DNA of 64,000 nt from Enterobacter pseudoroggenkampii (GTDB lineage Bacteria; Pseudomonadota; Gammaproteobacteria; Enterobacterales; Enterobacteriaceae), in assembly GCF_026420145.1 (NCBI RefSeq), contig NZ_JAPMLV010000001.1, positions 682,001-746,000 on the forward strand. The letters are read 5' to 3'. Of the stretch, positions 32,706-41,218 are shown one piece after another; the stretch's first letter is position 1, and each line of letters opens with the position of its first letter. Made by a program: the position numbers and the translations under genes. The notes beneath the pieces are model-generated. The model worked only from the letters and a program-made list of their open reading frames with translations. It ran no database searches and was not told the origin of the DNA.

Positions 32706-34346
32706 ATGGAAAATAAGAGTGGAGAGGCGAAAGTGCAGAAGGTCAAAAACTGGTCGCCGGTGTGGATTTTTCCCATCGTGACTGCGCTGATCGGTGCATG
32801 GATCCTGTTTTATCATTACAGCCATCAGGGACCGGAAGTCACGCTGATAACCACCAATGCCGAGGGGATTGAGGGCGGTAAAACGACTATCAAAAGCCGA
32901 AGCGTGGATGTGGGCGTGGTGGAAAGTGCAACCCTGACCGACGATTTAACCCATGTGGAGATCAAGGCGCGCCTTAATGCCGGCATGGAAAAACTGCTGC
33001 ACGGCGATTCCGTTTTCTGGGTCGTTAAGCCGCAGGTGGGGCGTGAGGGAATCAGCGGCTTAGGGACGCTGCTTTCGGGCGCCTACATTGAGCTGCAGCC
33101 TGGCGCTAAGGGTAACCAGCCAGCCAAATACCAGCTTCTGGATTCACCGCCGCTTGCACCACCTGATGCCAAGGGTATCCGCGTGATCCTCGACAGTAAA
33201 AAAGCAGGTCAGCTTACGGCGGGCGACCCGGTCCTGTTCCGCGGCTACCGCGTGGGATCGGTTGAGAAAAGCACGTTTGATCCGCAGAAACGCGCGATCA
33301 GCTATCAGCTCTTCATCAATGCGCCAAACGATCGGCTGGTCACCAGCAATGTCCGTTTCTGGAAAGACAGCGGGATCGCGGTGGATCTGACCTCGGCAGG
33401 TATGCGCGTTGAAATGGGTTCGCTGACCACGCTGTTTGGCGGCGGCGTAAGTTTTGACGTGCCGGAAGGCCTGGATTTAGGGCAGCCGGTCGCAGAGAAC
33501 ACCGCTTTCCGTCTCTTTGACGATCAAAAAAGCATTCAGGATGCGCTCTATACCGATCACGTCGACTTCCTGATGTTCTTCAAAGATTCTGTCCGCGGTC
33601 TGCAGCCGGGGGCACCTGTTGAGTTCCGCGGTATTCGTCTCGGTACGGTTGGACAAGTTCCGTTCTTCGTCCCGGGCCTGAGCCAGATGCTGGATGATGA
33701 CTATCGTATTCCGGTGCTGATCCGCATCGAACCGGAGCGTCTGCTAAACCAGATTGGCGAAAATCAGGATATTGCTGCCCATATCTCTCAACTGATGGAA
33801 CGCGGCCTGCGTGGATCGTTGAAGACGGGTAACCTGGTGACCGGTGCGCTGTATGTGGATATGGACTTCTACCCGAAAGCACCGCCGATTACCGGTATCC
33901 GTGAATTCGGTGGCTATAAGATCATCCCAACGGTGAGTAGCGGCCTGGCGCAGATCCAGCAGCGTCTGATGGAGACGCTGGATAAGATCAACAATCTGCC
34001 ACTGAATCCGATGATTGAAGCGGCGACGAACTCTTTGAGCGAAAGCCAGGCAACGATGCGTCGTCTGCAAACCACGCTGGATAACATCAACAAGATTACG
34101 GCGAGCCAGAGCATGCAGCAGCTTCCGCAGGACATGCAGAAAACGCTGCGTGAGCTGAACCGCAGTATGCAGGGCTTCCAGCCGGGTTCAGCGGCCTACA
34201 ACAAGATGGTGGCAGATATGCAGCGTCTTGATCAGGTCTTACGTGAACTGCAGCCGGTGCTGAAAACGCTCAACGAGAAGAGCAATGCGCTGGTGTTCGA
34301 AGCGAAAGATAAAAAGGATCCTGAGCCGAAGAGGGCAAAAGAATGA
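32706..34346 (+). CDS. pqiB: MCE-domain intermembrane transport protein PqiB
   Basis: A 546-residue protein with one N-terminal membrane helix (about 18-38) and a large periplasmic part holding three MCE domains, then a long C-terminal helical region that forms a needle-like tunnel spanning the periplasm in E. coli. It starts MENKSGEAKVQKVKNW; the ATG at 32706 is four bases after the pqiA stop. An earlier in-frame start inside pqiA is rejected against the E. coli length. Confidence 0.95.
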   Translation: MENKSGEAKVQKVKNWSPVWIFPIVTALIGAWILFYHYSHQGPEVTLITTNAEGIEGGKTTIKSRSVDVGVVESATLTDDLTHVEIKARLNAGMEKLLHGDSVFWVVKPQVGREGISGLGTLLSGAYIELQPGAKGNQPAKYQLLDSPPLAPPDAKGIRVILDSKKAGQLTAGDPVLFRGYRVGSVEKSTFDPQKRAISYQLFINAPNDRLVTSNVRFWKDSGIAVDLTSAGMRVEMGSLTTLFGGGVSFDVPEGLDLGQPVAENTAFRLFDDQKSIQDALYTDHVDFLMFFKDSVRGLQPGAPVEFRGIRLGTVGQVPFFVPGLSQMLDDDYRIPVLIRIEPERLLNQIGENQDIAAHISQLMERGLRGSLKTGNLVTGALYVDMDFYPKAPPITGIREFGGYKIIPTVSSGLAQIQQRLMETLDKINNLPLNPMIEAATNSLSESQATMRRLQTTLDNINKITASQSMQQLPQDMQKTLRELNRSMQGFQPGSAAYNKMVADMQRLDQVLRELQPVLKTLNEKSNALVFEAKDKKDPEPKRAKE

Positions 34347-34909
34347 AAAAGTGGCTATTGATGGTTGGTGCTCTGCTGTTAACGGCGTGCAGTTCAGGAG
34401 TAGATAATAAAAGCTACTATCAGCTGCCTGTGGCGACCCATAGCGGTGGGCAAAGCACGGCCAGTCAGGGAAACCGTCAGCTGTGGGTTGAGCAGGTTGC
34501 GGTGCCGGATTATCTGGCAGGAAACGGCGTGGTCTATCAGACCAGCGACGTTAAATACGTGATTGCGACGAACAACCTGTGGGCCAGCCCGTTGGATCAA
34601 CAGCTGCGCAACACGCTGGTGGCCAATCTGGGCAGTCAGCTACCGGGTTGGGTTGTCGCGTCGCAGCCGTTGGGTAACGACCAGGATACGCTGAACGTCA
34701 CCGTAACGGGCTTCCACGGCCGTTATGATGGTGCGGTCGTGATCAGCGGGGAGTGGTTGCTGAATCATCAGGGGCAGCTGATTAAGCGTCCTTTCCATCT
34801 GGAGCTCAAGCAGCAGAAAGATGGTTATGACGAAATGGTGAAAGTCCTGGCTCAGGGTTGGGCACAGGAGTCGGCCAGCATCGCGAGGGAAATCTCCCGG
34901 CTGCCATAA
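34343..34909 (+). CDS. pqiC: Outer-membrane lipoprotein PqiC
   Basis: A 188-residue lipoprotein (YmbA). The lipobox LLTACSS puts the lipidated cysteine near residue 18, with Ser at +2, so outer-membrane sorting is expected. The ABC-type transport auxiliary lipoprotein fold follows. It docks on the PqiB needle at the outer membrane. The ATGA overlap with pqiB indicates coupling. It is closed by a hairpin terminator. Confidence 0.93.
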   Translation: MKKWLLMVGALLLTACSSGVDNKSYYQLPVATHSGGQSTASQGNRQLWVEQVAVPDYLAGNGVVYQTSDVKYVIATNNLWASPLDQQLRNTLVANLGSQLPGWVVASQPLGNDQDTLNVTVTGFHGRYDGAVVISGEWLLNHQGQLIKRPFHLELKQQKDGYDEMVKVLAQGWAQESASIAREISRLP

Positions 34910-34924
34910 GTAAAATTCATCATC

Positions 34925-34968
34925 AAAAACCGCAGTTGGCCTCTCGCTGATTGCGGTTTTTTTTTCGT
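34925..34968 (+). terminator. Terminator of pqiABC
   Basis: AAAACCGCA and TGCGGTTTT arms around a 17-base loop, ending in a nine-T run, about 15 bases after pqiC. Confidence 0.75.
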
Positions 34969-35165
34969 TTTCACTTCAGTTTGTTACTTGTGCTGCGTCA
35001 CAATTTTTGTACAAATGAACTTCCAGGTAGCTCACAAATATGACACCCGTATGAATTTTGAACATTGACGATGGGGCTAATTCGGGGTATTCGTTATCTG
35101 TGCCTGTACATTGAGTGCAGACACTGTTTTCTTTCCACCAGACAAAAGAATGAGGGAAACGAGGC

Positions 35166-35333
35166 ATGAAGAGACAGAAACGAGATCGCCTGGAACGGGC
35201 TCATCAACGTGGTTATCAGGCCGGCATCGCTGGACGTTCTAAAGAAATGTGTCCTTATCAGACGATAAATCAAAGGTCACAATGGCTTGGAGGCTGGCGA
35301 GAAGCCATCGGCGACAGGGCACTCATAGCCTGA
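35166..35333 (+). CDS. rmf: Ribosome modulation factor
   Basis: A 55-codon gene, MKRQKRDRLERAHQRG onward, ending in ALIA. It is nearly identical to E. coli RMF, the basic protein that dimerises 70S ribosomes into inactive 100S particles in stationary phase. In E. coli its transcription depends on ppGpp. The start is preceded by GAGGGAAACGAGGC, containing a usable ribosome site. The leader from 34970 to 35165 holds no other gene. Confidence 0.95.
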   Translation: MKRQKRDRLERAHQRGYQAGIAGRSKEMCPYQTINQRSQWLGGWREAIGDRALIA

Positions 35334-35352
35334 TAACGTCTCTTTCAAAAAA

Positions 35353-35378
35353 GAAACCTCCGCAATGCGGAGGTTTCG
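35353..35378. terminator. Terminator between rmf and fabA
   Basis: Perfect hairpin GAAACCTCCGC-AAT-GCGGAGGTTTC lying between the convergent ends of rmf and fabA. The T-run is short; it probably serves both. Confidence 0.7.
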
Positions 35379-35404
35379 CCTTTCCGGGGGTGCAAAAAGC
35401 ACGA

Positions 35405-35923
35405 TCAGAACGCAGAAGTATCCTGGAACAGGCCAACTTTCAGGTCGCTTGCGCTATAGATCAGACGCCCGTCTACCAGCACTTCGCCATCTGCCAGGCC
35501 CATAATCAGGCGGCGGTTAACGATGCGCTTGAAGTGAATACGATAGGTCACTTTCTTCGCTGTAGGCAGAACCTGGCCAGTGAATTTGACTTCGCCCACG
35601 CCCAGCGCGCGGCCTTTACCTTCGCCGCCCAGCCAGCCCAGATAGAAGCCAACCAGCTGCCACATGGCATCCAGGCCCAGACAGCCAGGCATTACCGGAT
35701 CGCCAATAAAGTGGCAACCGAAGAACCACAGGTCCGGGTTGATATCGAGTTCTGCTTCTACGTAACCCTTATCGAAGTTGCCGCCGGTTTCGGTCATTTT
35801 CACGACACGGTCCATCATCAGCATGTTCGGGGCCGGTAACTGTGGGCCTTTTGCGCCAAACAGTTCACCGCGACCAGAGGCAAGAAGATCTTCTTTTGTA
35901 TAGGATTCGCGTTTATCTACCAT
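35405..35923 (-). CDS. fabA: 3-hydroxydecanoyl-ACP dehydratase/isomerase FabA
   Basis: A hot-dog fold enzyme of 172 residues, identical in length to E. coli. It dehydrates 3-hydroxyacyl-ACP and isomerises trans-2- to cis-3-decenoyl-ACP, the branch point of unsaturated fatty acid synthesis. Catalytic His71 (GCHFIGD) and Asp85 (CLGLDAMW) are present. Upstream FadR and FabR sites match the E. coli promoter, so activation by FadR and repression by FabR are expected. Confidence 0.97.
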   Translation of the reverse strand: MVDKRESYTKEDLLASGRGELFGAKGPQLPAPNMLMMDRVVKMTETGGNFDKGYVEAELDINPDLWFFGCHFIGDPVMPGCLGLDAMWQLVGFYLGWLGGEGKGRALGVGEVKFTGQVLPTAKKVTYRIHFKRIVNRRLIMGLADGEVLVDGRLIYSASDLKVGLFQDTSAF

Positions 35924-35964
35924 GTTCTCAGTAAGCCTTATTTTAGTGAAGGACGCAGGATAGC

Positions 35965-35979
35965 TAACACGTGTACGCT
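35965..35979 (-). promoter_or_regulatory. FabR operator of fabA
   Basis: AGCGTACACGTGTTA on the minus strand matches the FabR palindrome of E. coli fabA/fabB, 42-56 bases upstream of the fabA start. Confidence 0.72.
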
Positions 35980-35980
35980 G

Positions 35981-35997
35981 AACAAGTCCGATCAGTT
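35981..35997 (-). promoter_or_regulatory. FadR activator site of fabA
   Basis: AACTGATCGGACTTGTT on the minus strand is the FadR site of E. coli fabA, directly next to the FabR site. It overlaps the stop codon of lonH (35992-35994), so a regulatory site lies partly in the upstream gene. Confidence 0.75.
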
Positions 35998-37752
35998 CGA
36001 ACTAAACCAGCCCAGCCAGCGTAACGGCCATGGATAACGATGACGAGCATCCTGCTGTGTCGCCTGAGCAATGCGCTCCTGGATAGTCTGCATCAGGGTG
36101 GTTTGCCCTTCGCCATCCCATACCAGGTTTGTCAGTAAGGGTAGTGCATCCTCAATCCCTTCGATGGCCCAGATAGCGAACTGCTCTTGTTCCACCGCAT
36201 CCAGAATTTCCTGACTGAGGCTTAAATGGCGTGCGTTGGGAGCCGGGATAATCACACCCTGCTTGCCGTTTAAACCGCGCTGCTGACAGATAGAGAAGAA
36301 GCCTTCAATTTTCTCGTTGAGGCCCCCCACTGGCTGGGCGCGGCCGAACTGGTCCACCGAACCGGTGATCGCGATGTTCTGATTGATGGGCACTTCCGCC
36401 AGGGCGCTGATTAAGGCGCACAGCTCGGCCATAGAGGCGCTGTCGCCATCCACTTCGCTGTAGGATTGCTCAAACGTCAGCGAGGCGGAGAAGGGGATCT
36501 GTTGCTCAAGCTGCAGCTCTGACATCAAAAACGCCTGCATGATCATCATGCCTTTGGCGTGAATGTTTCCGCCCAGCTCGGCTTTCCGTTCAATATCGGT
36601 GAACTCGCCATCGCCAATGTGCACAACGCAGCTGATACGGGATGGCTCCCCGAATGCGCGCGGATGGCCAGGAAATTCAATCACAGACAGGGCGTTAATC
36701 TGCCCGACGCGTTCGCCTTCGGTTTCCACCAGAATTTGTTCGAGCAGAATTTCATCCTGCATGCGGTCAGCAAGATAACCTTCTCGCCACTCACGCTGTG
36801 CCAGCATCTGAGTGAGCTGTTCGCCGGTGAACGCCCCGTCACCGCTAATCACACCCACTTCACGCAGCTGTTTGCCGATCCAGAGCGGGCAAAGCGGCAG
36901 CGTTTCCTGGTCACCGGTGTAGCGTACCGCTTCGCGGATTAAGCCCGGCCACGCGTCAGCCGCAGGGGTTGGCAGCGCAAAACGTTCGGCAACGGCCATC
37001 ACCCACTGACACCACTGCGCCATATCGTCGGCGTCAGCAATCTGGATGTTGTCTTCGTATTCGCTATACACGGCCTGCTCAGCCAGTTCCGGCTCCATTT
37101 CCTGGAAGTCCGCCAGCGATTCACGGTCGCCCGTCAGCACGACGGTCAGCGACAGCGGCATAGAGGGAACAGAGACGGGCAGAGGACGAGACTCATCGTA
37201 GCCGACCCAGTCGAAACGCTGCTGGTGCACGATGGTTTTCAGACGCATCCACAGCAGCGGCTGCGAGAGCAGGGTGCGCAGTGAGATGATCAGAACACCG
37301 CCATTTGCGCGATGTACCAGCCCAGGCTGCAGCGAAAGCTCGCCGTTAAACTGGCGCAGACAACCAAAGAGTTGTTCAGCCTCGACCCAGTTAGCGGTAA
37401 TCACCTCGCCCTTAGCGGCAAAATGGCCGTCGGCCTGTGCCGCCGGTTCGAAAGTGACATCATGTCCCGCGATACGATACTGGCCGCCAAAAACGGCGTT
37501 CGCTTCCGGCTTTAACTGACGCACGGCATCCCCGAACAACGTCAGGTATTCCGCTTCTTCCGGGGCTTTGAGCAGCATGAAAGGCGCAGTTGCCCATGGG
37601 CTTAAGACCTGCTCCAGCGCGTAATGCAAACGGGGCTGCGTATCGCTAAGGATGAATTCGTGTTCTTTTGCGAGTTCGGGCTGTGCAAACAGTTCCTGAT
37701 AACTTTCGGTATCCGGAACAAGGTCACGCCATGCAAGTTTCGTAATGGTCAA
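35992..37752 (-). CDS. lonH: Lon-like ATP-independent protease LonH
   Basis: A 586-residue protein (YcbZ) with a degenerate N-terminal region and a C-terminal Lon protease domain. The catalytic serine is in [10 protein letters not shown] and the dyad lysine in [10 protein letters not shown]. Walker motifs typical of Lon are not evident, in keeping with the ATP-independent LonC/LonH type. It sits between fabA and matP as in E. coli. Its physiological substrates are not established as far as I know. Confidence 0.9.
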   Translation of the reverse strand: MTITKLAWRDLVPDTESYQELFAQPELAKEHEFILSDTQPRLHYALEQVLSPWATAPFMLLKAPEEAEYLTLFGDAVRQLKPEANAVFGGQYRIAGHDVTFEPAAQADGHFAAKGEVITANWVEAEQLFGCLRQFNGELSLQPGLVHRANGGVLIISLRTLLSQPLLWMRLKTIVHQQRFDWVGYDESRPLPVSVPSMPLSLTVVLTGDRESLADFQEMEPELAEQAVYSEYEDNIQIADADDMAQWCQWVMAVAERFALPTPAADAWPGLIREAVRYTGDQETLPLCPLWIGKQLREVGVISGDGAFTGEQLTQMLAQREWREGYLADRMQDEILLEQILVETEGERVGQINALSVIEFPGHPRAFGEPSRISCVVHIGDGEFTDIERKAELGGNIHAKGMMIMQAFLMSELQLEQQIPFSASLTFEQSYSEVDGDSASMAELCALISALAEVPINQNIAITGSVDQFGRAQPVGGLNEKIEGFFSICQQRGLNGKQGVIIPAPNARHLSLSQEILDAVEQEQFAIWAIEGIEDALPLLTNLVWDGEGQTTLMQTIQERIAQATQQDARHRYPWPLRWLGWFSSN

Positions 37753-37938
37753 AGTTGATGTTTTTTAGTCAGATGTAAAAGCGTGGAGTATACCGTAAGC
37801 GGGGGGCTGTACCCAAGCGGGATTGGGTATTTCGACAGGGCGATTGGCTGCATTCACTCACAGGATATGATTTCTTTTCAGCAGATTGCTAAAAAACTGA
37901 TATTCTGAACAGAGTTACGTGGTAACACTGAGATCGCA

Positions 37939-38391
37939 ATGAAATATCAACAACTGGAAAATCTCGAAAGCGGCTGGAAATGGAAGTACCTGGTCAAAAA
38001 GCACCGTGAAGGGGAGCTGATCACCTGCTACATCGAAGCCAGCGCTGCGCAAGAAGCCGTGGATATTTTGCTGACCCTCGAAAATGAACCGGTACAGGTT
38101 AACGGCTGGATTGAGAAACACATCAATCCTGCCTTGTTAAACCGGATGAAGCAAACTATCCGTGCGCGACGCAAACGGCATTTTAATGCTGAGCATCAGC
38201 ACACTCGAAAAAAATCAATCGACCTTGAGTTCGTTGTCTGGCAACGTCTGGCTGGGCTGGCACAACGACGGGGTAAAACGCTTTCGGAAACCATCGTGCA
38301 GTTGATTGAGGATGCCGAACATAAAGAGAAGTACGCCAACCAGATGTCGACGCTGAAGAGCGACCTTCAGGCGCTGTTGGGTAAAAAGTAG
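37939..38391 (+). CDS. matP: Macrodomain Ter protein MatP
   Basis: A 150-residue DNA-binding protein that binds matS sites in the terminus macrodomain, links to ZapB at the septum and excludes MukBEF from ter. An N-terminal helical bundle is followed by a ribbon-helix-helix (around 90-130, [17 protein letters not shown]) and a C-terminal coiled coil. MatP and its antagonist target MukB are both encoded in this window, about 30 kb apart. Confidence 0.96.
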   Translation: MKYQQLENLESGWKWKYLVKKHREGELITCYIEASAAQEAVDILLTLENEPVQVNGWIEKHINPALLNRMKQTIRARRKRHFNAEHQHTRKKSIDLEFVVWQRLAGLAQRRGKTLSETIVQLIEDAEHKEKYANQMSTLKSDLQALLGKK

Positions 38392-38412
38392 ATTTTTCTT
38401 TTCTTCAGACAA

Positions 38413-38442
38413 TAAAAAACCCCGCATGGCGGGGTTTTTTTA
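38413..38442. terminator. Bidirectional terminator between matP and ompA
   Basis: AAAAACCCCGC-ATG-GCGGGGTTTTTTT, a strong hairpin with A- and T-runs on its two sides, between the convergent ends. Confidence 0.9.
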
Positions 38443-38454
38443 TAAGACGTTAAC

Positions 38455-39510
38455 TTATGCCGCTGGCTGAGTTACAACGTCTTTGATGCCTTTAACTTCG
38501 ATCTCTACGCGACGATCTGGAGCCAGGCAGTCGATCAGTGCAGCGCGAGCTTTCACGTTGTCACAGGTGTTGCCAGTAACTGGGTTAGATTCGCCCATAC
38601 CACGTGGGGAGATCTTGTTAGCTGGGATACCTTTAGAGATCAGGTAATCAACAACAGACTGAGCACGTTTCTCAGACAGTTTCTGGTTGTAAGCGTCAGA
38701 ACCGATACGGTCGGTGAAGCCCAGAACCACTACAGAACCGTCTTTAGGATCCAGGTTGCTCAGCTGAGAGTACAGCTGATCCAGTGCCTGCTGACCTTCT
38801 GGTTTCAGAGTCGCTTTGTTGAAGTTGAACAGAACGTCAGACTTCAGAGTGAAGTGCTTGGTCTGTACTTCTGGAGCTGGAGCCGGCGCTGGAGCAACAA
38901 CTGGTGCTGCTTCTTCCTGCTGGCCGAAACGGTAGGAAACACCTACGCTCAGCATGCCGTTGTCTGGACGAACACCAACGGTGTTGCCGTCGCCGATGTT
39001 GTTAACCCACTGGTATTCCAGACGGGTAGCGATGTCACGGGTCATAGCCCACTCAACGCCACCAGCGAATACTGGGGAAACACCGGTGTCATGGTCGCTA
39101 CCAACCTGGTTGTTGCTGGAGTCAGCGCGCCATACCATGCCGCCCAGACGGGTGTACACGTCCAGATCGTCAGTTACTGGGTAACCCAGTTTAGCGGTCA
39201 GCTGAACGCCCTGTGCTTTGAAAGCGCCGTTTACGGTGTCGCCTTTGTATGGCATACGACCTAACCAGTCGTAACCCATTTCAAAACCAACATACGGGTT
39301 AACCTGATAGCCACCGAACGCACCTGCACCAAGCTGGCTCTCGTGAGTCGGGCCATCGTTGTTCAGGTCTTTGTTGTACCAGCCGGTGTCGTGGAACTGA
39401 GACCAGCCCAGTTTACCACCTGCATACCAGGTATTATCTTTCGGAGCGGCCTGCGCTACGGTAGCGAAGCCAGCCAGTGCCACTGCAATCGCGATAGCTG
39501 TCTTTTTCAT
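38455..39510 (-). CDS. ompA: Outer membrane protein A
   Basis: A 351-residue OmpA: signal peptide (1-21, ending VAQA), eight-strand beta-barrel (mature 1 to about 175), Pro-Ala hinge (APAPAPAPE) and a periplasmic OmpA-like domain that binds peptidoglycan ([16 protein letters not shown], with the two conserved Cys in TCDN and IDCL). It anchors the outer membrane to the wall. The long upstream frame is not coding; the ATG at 39508-39510 is the E. coli start. Confidence 0.98.
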   Translation of the reverse strand: MKKTAIAIAVALAGFATVAQAAPKDNTWYAGGKLGWSQFHDTGWYNKDLNNDGPTHESQLGAGAFGGYQVNPYVGFEMGYDWLGRMPYKGDTVNGAFKAQGVQLTAKLGYPVTDDLDVYTRLGGMVWRADSSNNQVGSDHDTGVSPVFAGGVEWAMTRDIATRLEYQWVNNIGDGNTVGVRPDNGMLSVGVSYRFGQQEEAAPVVAPAPAPAPEVQTKHFTLKSDVLFNFNKATLKPEGQQALDQLYSQLSNLDPKDGSVVVLGFTDRIGSDAYNQKLSEKRAQSVVDYLISKGIPANKISPRGMGESNPVTGNTCDNVKARAALIDCLAPDRRVEIEVKGIKDVVTQPAA

Positions 39511-39642
39511 TTTTTGCGCCTCGTTATCATCCAAAATTCGCCATGAAAGTCTCAAGAGAGAATCACGGTTAAATCCTTCACCGGGGGGCGTGGTCAAATA
39601 TAAATCTACCGATATCTTCGGCTTAGGCCGAGCACCCCTGGC
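39511..39642 (-). promoter_or_regulatory. ompA 5' leader (mRNA-stabilising, sRNA target)
   Basis: About 132 bases lie between the inferred start site (near 39642) and the ATG, closely matching the E. coli ompA leader, whose hairpins stabilise the mRNA and whose ribosome site is the MicA target. The hairpin GCTCGGCCTAAGCCGA and the segment GATAACGAGGCGCAAAAA are visible. Confidence 0.65.
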
Positions 39643-39649
39643 GATGTAA

Positions 39650-39694
39650 AGTCTACAACGTAGCTGAAAACTTACAAGTGTGAAGTCTGTCAGG
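39650..39694 (-). promoter_or_regulatory. ompA promoter with CRP-like site
   Basis: On the minus strand, -35 TTGTAA (39672-39677) and -10 TAGACT (39650-39655) are 16 bases apart. Just upstream, TGTGA-N6-TCAGG on the plus strand (39679-39694) is a degraded CRP site at the position of the one reported in E. coli. Confidence 0.6.
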
Positions 39695-39864
39695 CATATG
39701 AAAAAAAAAGTTCCGTATACCGATTATTTAACATTTTTAGAACGAATTTTGTGCAATAAAATGAAGGAGAACCGCACCAGACAAGCCTTGCCGCAATTTT
39801 CAGACCGGGAACTTTAATGCCATCTTGTGGTCGAAAAAAATTCCAGGAAAAATCTTAATTTCAC

Positions 39865-40374
39865 TCAATGATACAAATTTGAGTGAATTTTTAGCCCAGA
39901 AAGTTGTCCTCTGCGGTAAGAATCCGATCGAACCGGACGCATAATGAACCCGATCGCACTCCCTTCTTCAGCGGCTTCAGTCAGACGGAAATGTTCCTCT
40001 TCCGTCAATTCTTCGGGTAACCATCCAATTACCACGCTGTAATTTCCGGTGCGTAACGCGCGGATCATCGACTCAACGGTATCGCACGGTGAGAGCTGAT
40101 TAATCTGCATGACCTTGGTCAGCGGAAGGCCAGCGGACTGAACCCACTCACGGCTCAGTTTTTGCTGAGGCGTTAGCCAAAGCTGCCAGCGCGATTGCTG
40201 ACCAAGCTGTTGTAATAACGGCAACAACAGAAGTTGCGTCAACAGGGGCTGGTCTTCACGATAAACCACTTCACTGATAAGCCCTGTGGAAACACGCTCG
40301 ACGGAATTCTGCGCGACATTGCCTGCGGCAGAAGAGAGAGAGATTGCGCGATTTGCATAGCCTGAAGTGTGCAT
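39865..40374 (-). CDS. sulA: SOS cell division inhibitor SulA
   Basis: A 169-residue SOS protein that binds FtsZ and blocks septation until Lon degrades it. The C-terminal part, including the [11 protein letters not shown] end recognised by Lon in E. coli, is intact. The region between about residues 13 and 28 differs most from E. coli. The ATG at 40372-40374 (MHTSGYAN) is chosen because it follows the LexA box closely and gives the E. coli length. Confidence 0.95.
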   Translation of the reverse strand: MHTSGYANRAISLSSAAGNVAQNSVERVSTGLISEVVYREDQPLLTQLLLLPLLQQLGQQSRWQLWLTPQQKLSREWVQSAGLPLTKVMQINQLSPCDTVESMIRALRTGNYSVVIGWLPEELTEEEHFRLTEAAEEGSAIGFIMRPVRSDSYRRGQLSGLKIHSNLYH

Positions 40375-40394
40375 ATTCATTCCAGCCCTGTAGT

Positions 40395-40414
40395 TACTGT
40401 ATGGATATACAGTA
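40395..40414. promoter_or_regulatory. LexA (SOS) box of sulA
   Basis: TACTGTATGGATATACAGTA is an almost perfect palindrome fitting CTG-N10-CAG with the extended TA ends. It lies 20 bases upstream of the sulA start. Confidence 0.93.
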
Positions 40415-40591
40415 ACCCCTGTATGCATAAAGATCAACCTCATTTTCGGAAAGCGACTCGCAAAATTCATTCAATCTTGATGCCCCTGGAAAAATCATCT
40501 TGCTCAACGGCGATAAGTTGCCTATTTTCCTGCTAACGGATCCGCTAGTAAGAAATTTCGTTGTTACTTTATGATTTTGAAGGGAAATATC

Positions 40592-41218
40592 ATGAAAAAG
40601 ATATCTTATGAACGGATTTATAAATCCCAGGAATACCTCTCCCCGTTGGGCGAGATTCATCATCGCGCGCTGTTTGGCGGCTACACCCTGGCGGTGGATG
40701 ATGCGGTTTTTGCCATGGTGTCTGATGGCGAGCTTTATCTTCGGGCTTGTGAGGAGAGTGCGAAATACTGCGTAAAGAATGCCTCCTCATTTTTGACATT
40801 GATGAAGCGAGGCCGCCCGGTGCTGCTCAACTATTATCGTGTGGATGACGGATTATGGCAGGACAGGGAGCGGTTGCTTCAGCTCTCCTCGTTTGCGCTC
40901 AGTGCGGCAAGAAAAGAGCGCTATCAGCGCCATCAACGAAACCGACTCAAGGATCTGCCAAACCTGACCTTTCAGCTTGAAGTCTTGCTTTTTGAAGCCG
41001 GTATCACTAATGAGGAAACGCTGCGGGCGCTGGGCGCCAGAGCCAGCTGGCTGAAGATGCGGGCGAAAAATAAAGCGCTCAGTATTAAAGTCCTCTTCGC
41101 GCTCGAAGGGGCTATTGAAGGGCTGCATGAGGCGGCACTCCCGGCAGGCATTCGCCGGGAGCTAACGGAGTGGTTTAATGCGCTGCCTGAGCCACAGGAG
41201 AATCACTCCTCCAGGTAG
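40592..41218 (+). CDS. sxy: CRP-S coregulator Sxy (TfoX)
   Basis: A 208-residue protein with an N-terminal TfoX domain (about 5-100) and a C-terminal helical TfoX_C domain (about 110-195). Sxy works with CRP at CRP-S sites to turn on competence/DNA-uptake genes. ATG at 40592 (MKKISYERIYKSQEY) with GAAGGG upstream is preferred over an in-frame ATG seven codons earlier. Its 3' end overlaps the convergent yccS by 44 bases. Confidence 0.92.
   Translation: MKKISYERIYKSQEYLSPLGEIHHRALFGGYTLAVDDAVFAMVSDGELYLRACEESAKYCVKNASSFLTLMKRGRPVLLNYYRVDDGLWQDRERLLQLSSFALSAARKERYQRHQRNRLKDLPNLTFQLEVLLFEAGITNEETLRALGARASWLKMRAKNKALSIKVLFALEGAIEGLHEAALPAGIRRELTEWFNALPEPQENHSSR

Noticed and set aside
35249..35839. 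196-codon plus-strand frame across rmf and fabA
   Set aside because: It overlaps the end of rmf out of frame and runs antisense through fabA, crossing a strong hairpin terminator.
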